Shown here piece by piece: positions 62,101 to 64,000 of a stretch of DNA of 64,000 nt (within the stretch, counting starts at the first letter, position 1; each line of letters begins with the position of its first letter). The position numbers and the translations under genes are program-made. Origin of the DNA: Qipengyuania citrea (GTDB taxonomy: Bacteria; Pseudomonadota; Alphaproteobacteria; Sphingomonadales; Sphingomonadaceae); contig NZ_JALJZT010000002.1 of the NCBI RefSeq assembly GCF_024171405.1, forward strand, positions 1,240,001 through 1,304,000. The letters run 5' to 3'. The notes under the pieces are model-generated. The model was not told where the DNA came from, did no database searches, and worked only from the letters and a program-made list of their open reading frames with translations.

Positions 62101-63256
62101 CGTGACCCCCGCCATGCGCGTCCCCGCGCGCGCCTTCGTAAAGCCCGGCGATGGTTGGATCGACAGTCGCGCTCTGCCCGTCGCGGCCATATTGCGCATA
62201 GGTCAGCGAATGACGCGGCTCGCGGTCGTTGGCATAGACCACGTGGCAGCTCGCGCAGCCCGAATGGCGGTAATCGCCCGGCTGGTCGTTGGTCCCCATG
62301 AACCACATGAAGGGATCGTTGAGGCGCGTCTTGTGAATGTTGAGCACGGGAATCGCAACGCGCAGGCCCGTGCCCGCACCGCGGTTGGACTGCTTGAGAT
62401 CGGGCCGCCCGGGCTCCTCGAGCCGCTGGATCAGCCCGGTGGGATTGGGAATGCCAACCTCGGGAAATTGGCTGGCGACATTGCGCCCGCCGCGTTCGAA
62501 CACGCGGAACACGTCACCCGGCGGGATCACATGCCAGGTCGGCAGCGGGTAGAGCGCCGCCAGCGCGCCGCGCGCCTCCTGATTGTCGGTCACACTGGCT
62601 ACCGGCGCACCGGGGCTTTCGATCTTCGCGGGCTCGCCCTCGCGCGTGTACGCTTCGCCGAGGATGTAGCGTTTGAAGGGCAGGATGCCGTTATTGTAGG
62701 ACGCGCCGCCCCACAGCATCGCGCCGGTCGCCATGATCGAGCGTTCGGAGGCCTCGATCGTCTCGATATGGCAGGCGCCGCAGGCTTCGCGCACCACGCG
62801 ATAGTCGCTCGGGTTGACGAAGCGGATGAAGACCGGGTCTTCCTTATTGAGCAGGCCATAGCTGCGCTTGGGATTGGCCGACGAGGGCCAGTGCCAGCTT
62901 TCGGGATATTTGGGCAGCACATGCGCCGCATCGCGCGCGGCAGTATAGGCGGGGTCGTCATGCGGCAGGTCGCTGTCGCCGAAGACTTCTGCATTGCCGC
63001 CGTGGCAATCGATGCAGCCCAGCCGCACGGCGGGCGTTTCGTGCATCGTCGATTGGTCGGTGCGGACATGGCAGGAAACGCAGCCCGCCGATTTCGCCGC
63101 CATCTGCGCCTCGGTCTGGACCCGCGGCGCAGGCGCGGCGGTGACGAGGCTGTAGTCGCGCTTGACGGGGTTTTCCTTCTCCGCCGCGCGCAGGCCCACG
63201 GCCCCGGCGAGAAGCATGACCGCAATAGCCAGCAGGAGGCGGGAAAGACTGCGCAT
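59102..63256 (-). CDS. Secreted decahaem cytochrome with C-terminal LVIVD propeller
   Basis: This 1384-residue protein has a signal peptide (first 24 residues, with MLLAGAVGLRAA at its end). It carries ten CXXCH sites, the first three at Cys59, Cys81 and Cys159. From about residue 950 on it has repeated LVIVD-type blades such as GLVLVDIVTMADG, GLVVVDLATPTDP and GLVILDVTRPLSP. So a haem wire is joined to a beta-propeller that may bind a partner or surface. It is predicted to be periplasmic or surface exposed. The start overlaps the stop of the barrel gene (TGATG), so both come from one transcript. It converges on the FHA operon. Confidence 0.85.
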   Translation of the reverse strand: MRSLSRLLLAIAVMLLAGAVGLRAAEKENPVKRDYSLVTAAPAPRVQTEAQMAAKSAGCVSCHVRTDQSTMHETPAVRLGCIDCHGGNAEVFGDSDLPHDDPAYTAARDAAHVLPKYPESWHWPSSANPKRSYGLLNKEDPVFIRFVNPSDYRVVREACGACHIETIEASERSIMATGAMLWGGASYNNGILPFKRYILGEAYTREGEPAKIESPGAPVASVTDNQEARGALAALYPLPTWHVIPPGDVFRVFERGGRNVASQFPEVGIPNPTGLIQRLEEPGRPDLKQSNRGAGTGLRVAIPVLNIHKTRLNDPFMWFMGTNDQPGDYRHSGCASCHVVYANDREPRHSLTYAQYGRDGQSATVDPTIAGLYEGARGDAHGGGHGAGDDAGHGAVKQPGHDDHAVDRPGDGPDKERGHPIRHTFTRSIPTAQCMNCHMHQPNIFLNSYLGYTMWDYESDAPHMWPKEQKYPTAEEVHAVLDRNPEAAAPKGKWADLDFLRNVYDLNPELKDTQFADYHGHGWNFRAILKRDREGNLLDKDDNIVPPDDPEKWRREGEGKFVEPGINPGKTVHMMDIHAEKGLQCADCHFAQDSHGNGLIYAEVANAVEIGCKDCHGTPDAYPTLLTSGPAAPPKGNDLSLLRNPDGKRRFEWTYGDDGRRVLVQRSIVDPELEWKVSLVRDSVDPVSHEFNAKAARAKLMSKQGAETGLFEFGTGIAPEDRAHGTEEMACFTCHLSWTTSCGGCHLPIEANWKTKSHHYGTEETRNFATYNPQVARDQMFQLGRHQTTKGNQVAPIRSTSALVLSSTNINRERIYVQQPPVAASGYSSQAFAPHFPHTVRLTETKTCTDCHLSAADDNNAIMSQLLLLGTNFVNFVGLNAWVGLDTGFEAVRVTEWDEPQTVLGSYLHKYAYPDYWRMHVEDNDRELKDWVRGQTFDGDASGETKPFEQFANVHEGTRDGVGCLQLRGEYMFVAEGKGGFRVYDVASIANKGVSERILTAPFSAMGHDTHVKTKNATCMALATTQPVRPDRNRAMAATPVNDAAGNPVLNADGTPMTLLQVNEEQPMRPIYDYAVVTDAVEGLVLVDIVTMADGEFRNNQLDRTRFADGSTAWNPDGVLAGARHVTLAGDIAFITADAGLVVVDLATPTDPQLMAVRALTDARASTIQFRYLWVTDAEGVKLFDVTDMRNPVAMPQASVPLADAQRVYVARTYAYVAAKQDGLVILDVTRPLSPRIYQKVTLGGTLNDAEDVIVGSTNATLFAYVADGRNGLKVLQLTTPDSQPNFYGFSPAPKPELIAWARTKGAARALSKGIDRDRGVDETGGQMAVFGRLGSRPFNREEMEKLFLTRAGVPWKVSDEPDMGAWVGGRGPWLDPDRAAPGD

Positions 63257-64000
63257 CAGTAGGTCAGCACTGCGTTGGCGAGCACCGAATAATAGGCACG
63301 CGGATTGCCGAGCGAGGTGAACAGGTCGTCGAAACCGTCACCGGAAATCAGCGTCGCCGCGGACAGGCGAAAAACAATGTTCTGCGTCGCCTTGGGCCGC
63401 CAGATCGCGGCGGCGGACAGGTCCCAGCCGATCGCCTTGGGGATCGAGCCTTCGTTGCGCAGCGCCTGCAGCGTGGCCGTGTTCTCGAACCACAGGTGGT
63501 TGGCATTGGCGGAAAGGCGAAACTCGGGCGTAATATCGAAATCGGCGCCGGCGCCCAGCAGCATCAGCCCGGGATTGTTGAAATTGGACTGCCCCTGTTC
63601 CTTCGAACTGCGCAGCGAATTGAGGATGCCATTGCGCCCGTTGACGCTGATCGCGCGGCCGCCGCCGGCAAAGGGGATCGTCTGGCGGATCCAATAGGAC
63701 GTATCGGCCCCGGCAAAGACGGGATTTTCGAAGATCGCGTCATAACCGGTCTCGACATCGTCATAGGGATCGTCGTCGCCGCTGCCATAAGCGGCGGACA
63801 GGCGGAAGCGGATCCAGTCGCGGTCGTAGCTCGCCTCGAGCGCGGCGAAATAGGCGCTGATGTCGGCGGGCCGGTCGGTGAAGAAGGAATTGCGGTCCTC
63901 GCCGAAGACATAATAGGCGCTGCCCGTCAGATTGATGCGCCCGATCCGGCCGTCGGCATTGTAGCCGAGGTAGAAGACATCGTAATCGCGCCCGCGCAGC
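63256..64000 (-). CDS. Outer-membrane beta-barrel protein, 5' part beyond the window
   Basis: About 247 residues of the C-terminal part are visible; the frame is open to the window edge. Alternating strands such as NLTGSAYYVFGEDRN, WIRFRLSAAYGSGDDD and NIVFRLSAATLISGDG and a terminal NAVLTY (aromatic last residue) mark a BAM-inserted barrel. It directly precedes and is coupled to the decahaem-LVIVD gene, as MtrB-type porins sit with their cytochromes, although no MtrB-specific motif was seen. Full length, signal peptide and haem content cannot be judged. Confidence 0.75.
   Translation of the reverse strand, partial: LRGRDYDVFYLGYNADGRIGRINLTGSAYYVFGEDRNSFFTDRPADISAYFAALEASYDRDWIRFRLSAAYGSGDDDPYDDVETGYDAIFENPVFAGADTSYWIRQTIPFAGGGRAISVNGRNGILNSLRSSKEQGQSNFNNPGLMLLGAGADFDITPEFRLSANANHLWFENTATLQALRNEGSIPKAIGWDLSAAAIWRPKATQNIVFRLSAATLISGDGFDDLFTSLGNPRAYYSVLANAVLTY

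Noticed and set aside
61052..63262. Long plus-strand open frame antisense to the decahaem-LVIVD gene
   Set aside because: No recognisable domains or motifs, and the minus strand carries ten CXXCH sites and a signal peptide.
1..64000. CRISPR arrays, phage genes, transposases, rRNA
   Set aside because: No regularly spaced repeats, integrases, transposase motifs or rRNA were seen; the repeats at 13199 and 47128 are single palindromes, not arrays.

Overview
The window is GC-rich bacterial chromosome with dense, high-GC3 genes, many ATGA/TGATG stop-start overlaps and frequent GTG/TTG starts. Gene content (lycopene cyclase, phytoene desaturase and phytoene synthase; MipA/OmpV; DUF885 and amidohydrolase exoenzymes; Ku/LigD; a full valine-degradation set) points to an alphaproteobacterium of the Sphingomonadales, most likely an Erythrobacteraceae-type carotenoid-pigmented aerobe. 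This placement comes from gene content, not from a database search. No phage, insertion sequence, CRISPR array or rRNA was seen, and there is one tRNA (Gly, CCC). No gene-free stretch exceeds 300 bases.

Layout. 1-6745: 3' end of an AGCS amino-acid symporter, a GT87-like membrane protein, two secreted hydrolases and a MipA-type outer-membrane protein. 6860-11203: carotenoid operon crtY-crtI-LOG-crtB, with a nucleotide-phosphoribohydrolase family gene inserted. 11327-14847: acyl-CoA carboxylase alpha and beta subunits, separated by a perfect 29-bp inverted repeat element. 14844-21836: mixed housekeeping genes (drug efflux, DNA polymerase IV, NUDIX, 6-phosphogluconolactonase, Dps, SDR, YeiH). 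21899-25555: tRNA-Gly and a ku-ligD end-joining pair. 25639-30730: a five-gene molybdenum hydroxylase operon with its own XdhC and MocA-like maturation genes. 30833-38541: a sucrose-phosphate-synthase-like protein, three more glycosyltransferases, a sulfotransferase and two paralogous Crp/Fnr regulators. 38538-42084: a four-gene operon with a YqcI/YcgG haem-enzyme homologue and DUF1989, divergent from a DUF819 membrane protein. A shared GCTAAC-N4-GTTAGC-like palindrome occurs in the control regions of these last two blocks. 42173-49109: valine/isobutyrate catabolism (mmsA, acyl-CoA dehydrogenase, 3-hydroxyisobutyryl-CoA hydrolase, enoyl-CoA hydratase, mmsB) with two lipoproteins and a RidA protein between. 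49096-51977: an Nmad3-like protein, a nucleotidyltransferase and a polysaccharide flippase.

The most unusual region is 51974-64000. A plus-strand operon encodes: (i) an 816-residue fusion of an FAD/NAD(P) oxidoreductase domain, two cyclic-nucleotide-binding domains and a four-cluster [4Fe-4S] ferredoxin; (ii) a histidine-bearing membrane protein that looks like a b-type cytochrome; (iii) an FHA domain joined through one membrane helix to a periplasmic decahaem cytochrome; and (iv) a CpdA-like metallophosphoesterase. It converges on a minus-strand operon encoding an outer-membrane beta-barrel and a 1384-residue decahaem-LVIVD propeller protein. A CcmI/NrfG-like TPR gene lies on the other side. 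Together they read as an electron route from cytoplasmic NAD(P)H across the inner membrane and periplasm to the outer membrane, apparently controlled by cyclic nucleotide and by protein phosphorylation. I know of no characterised system with this architecture.
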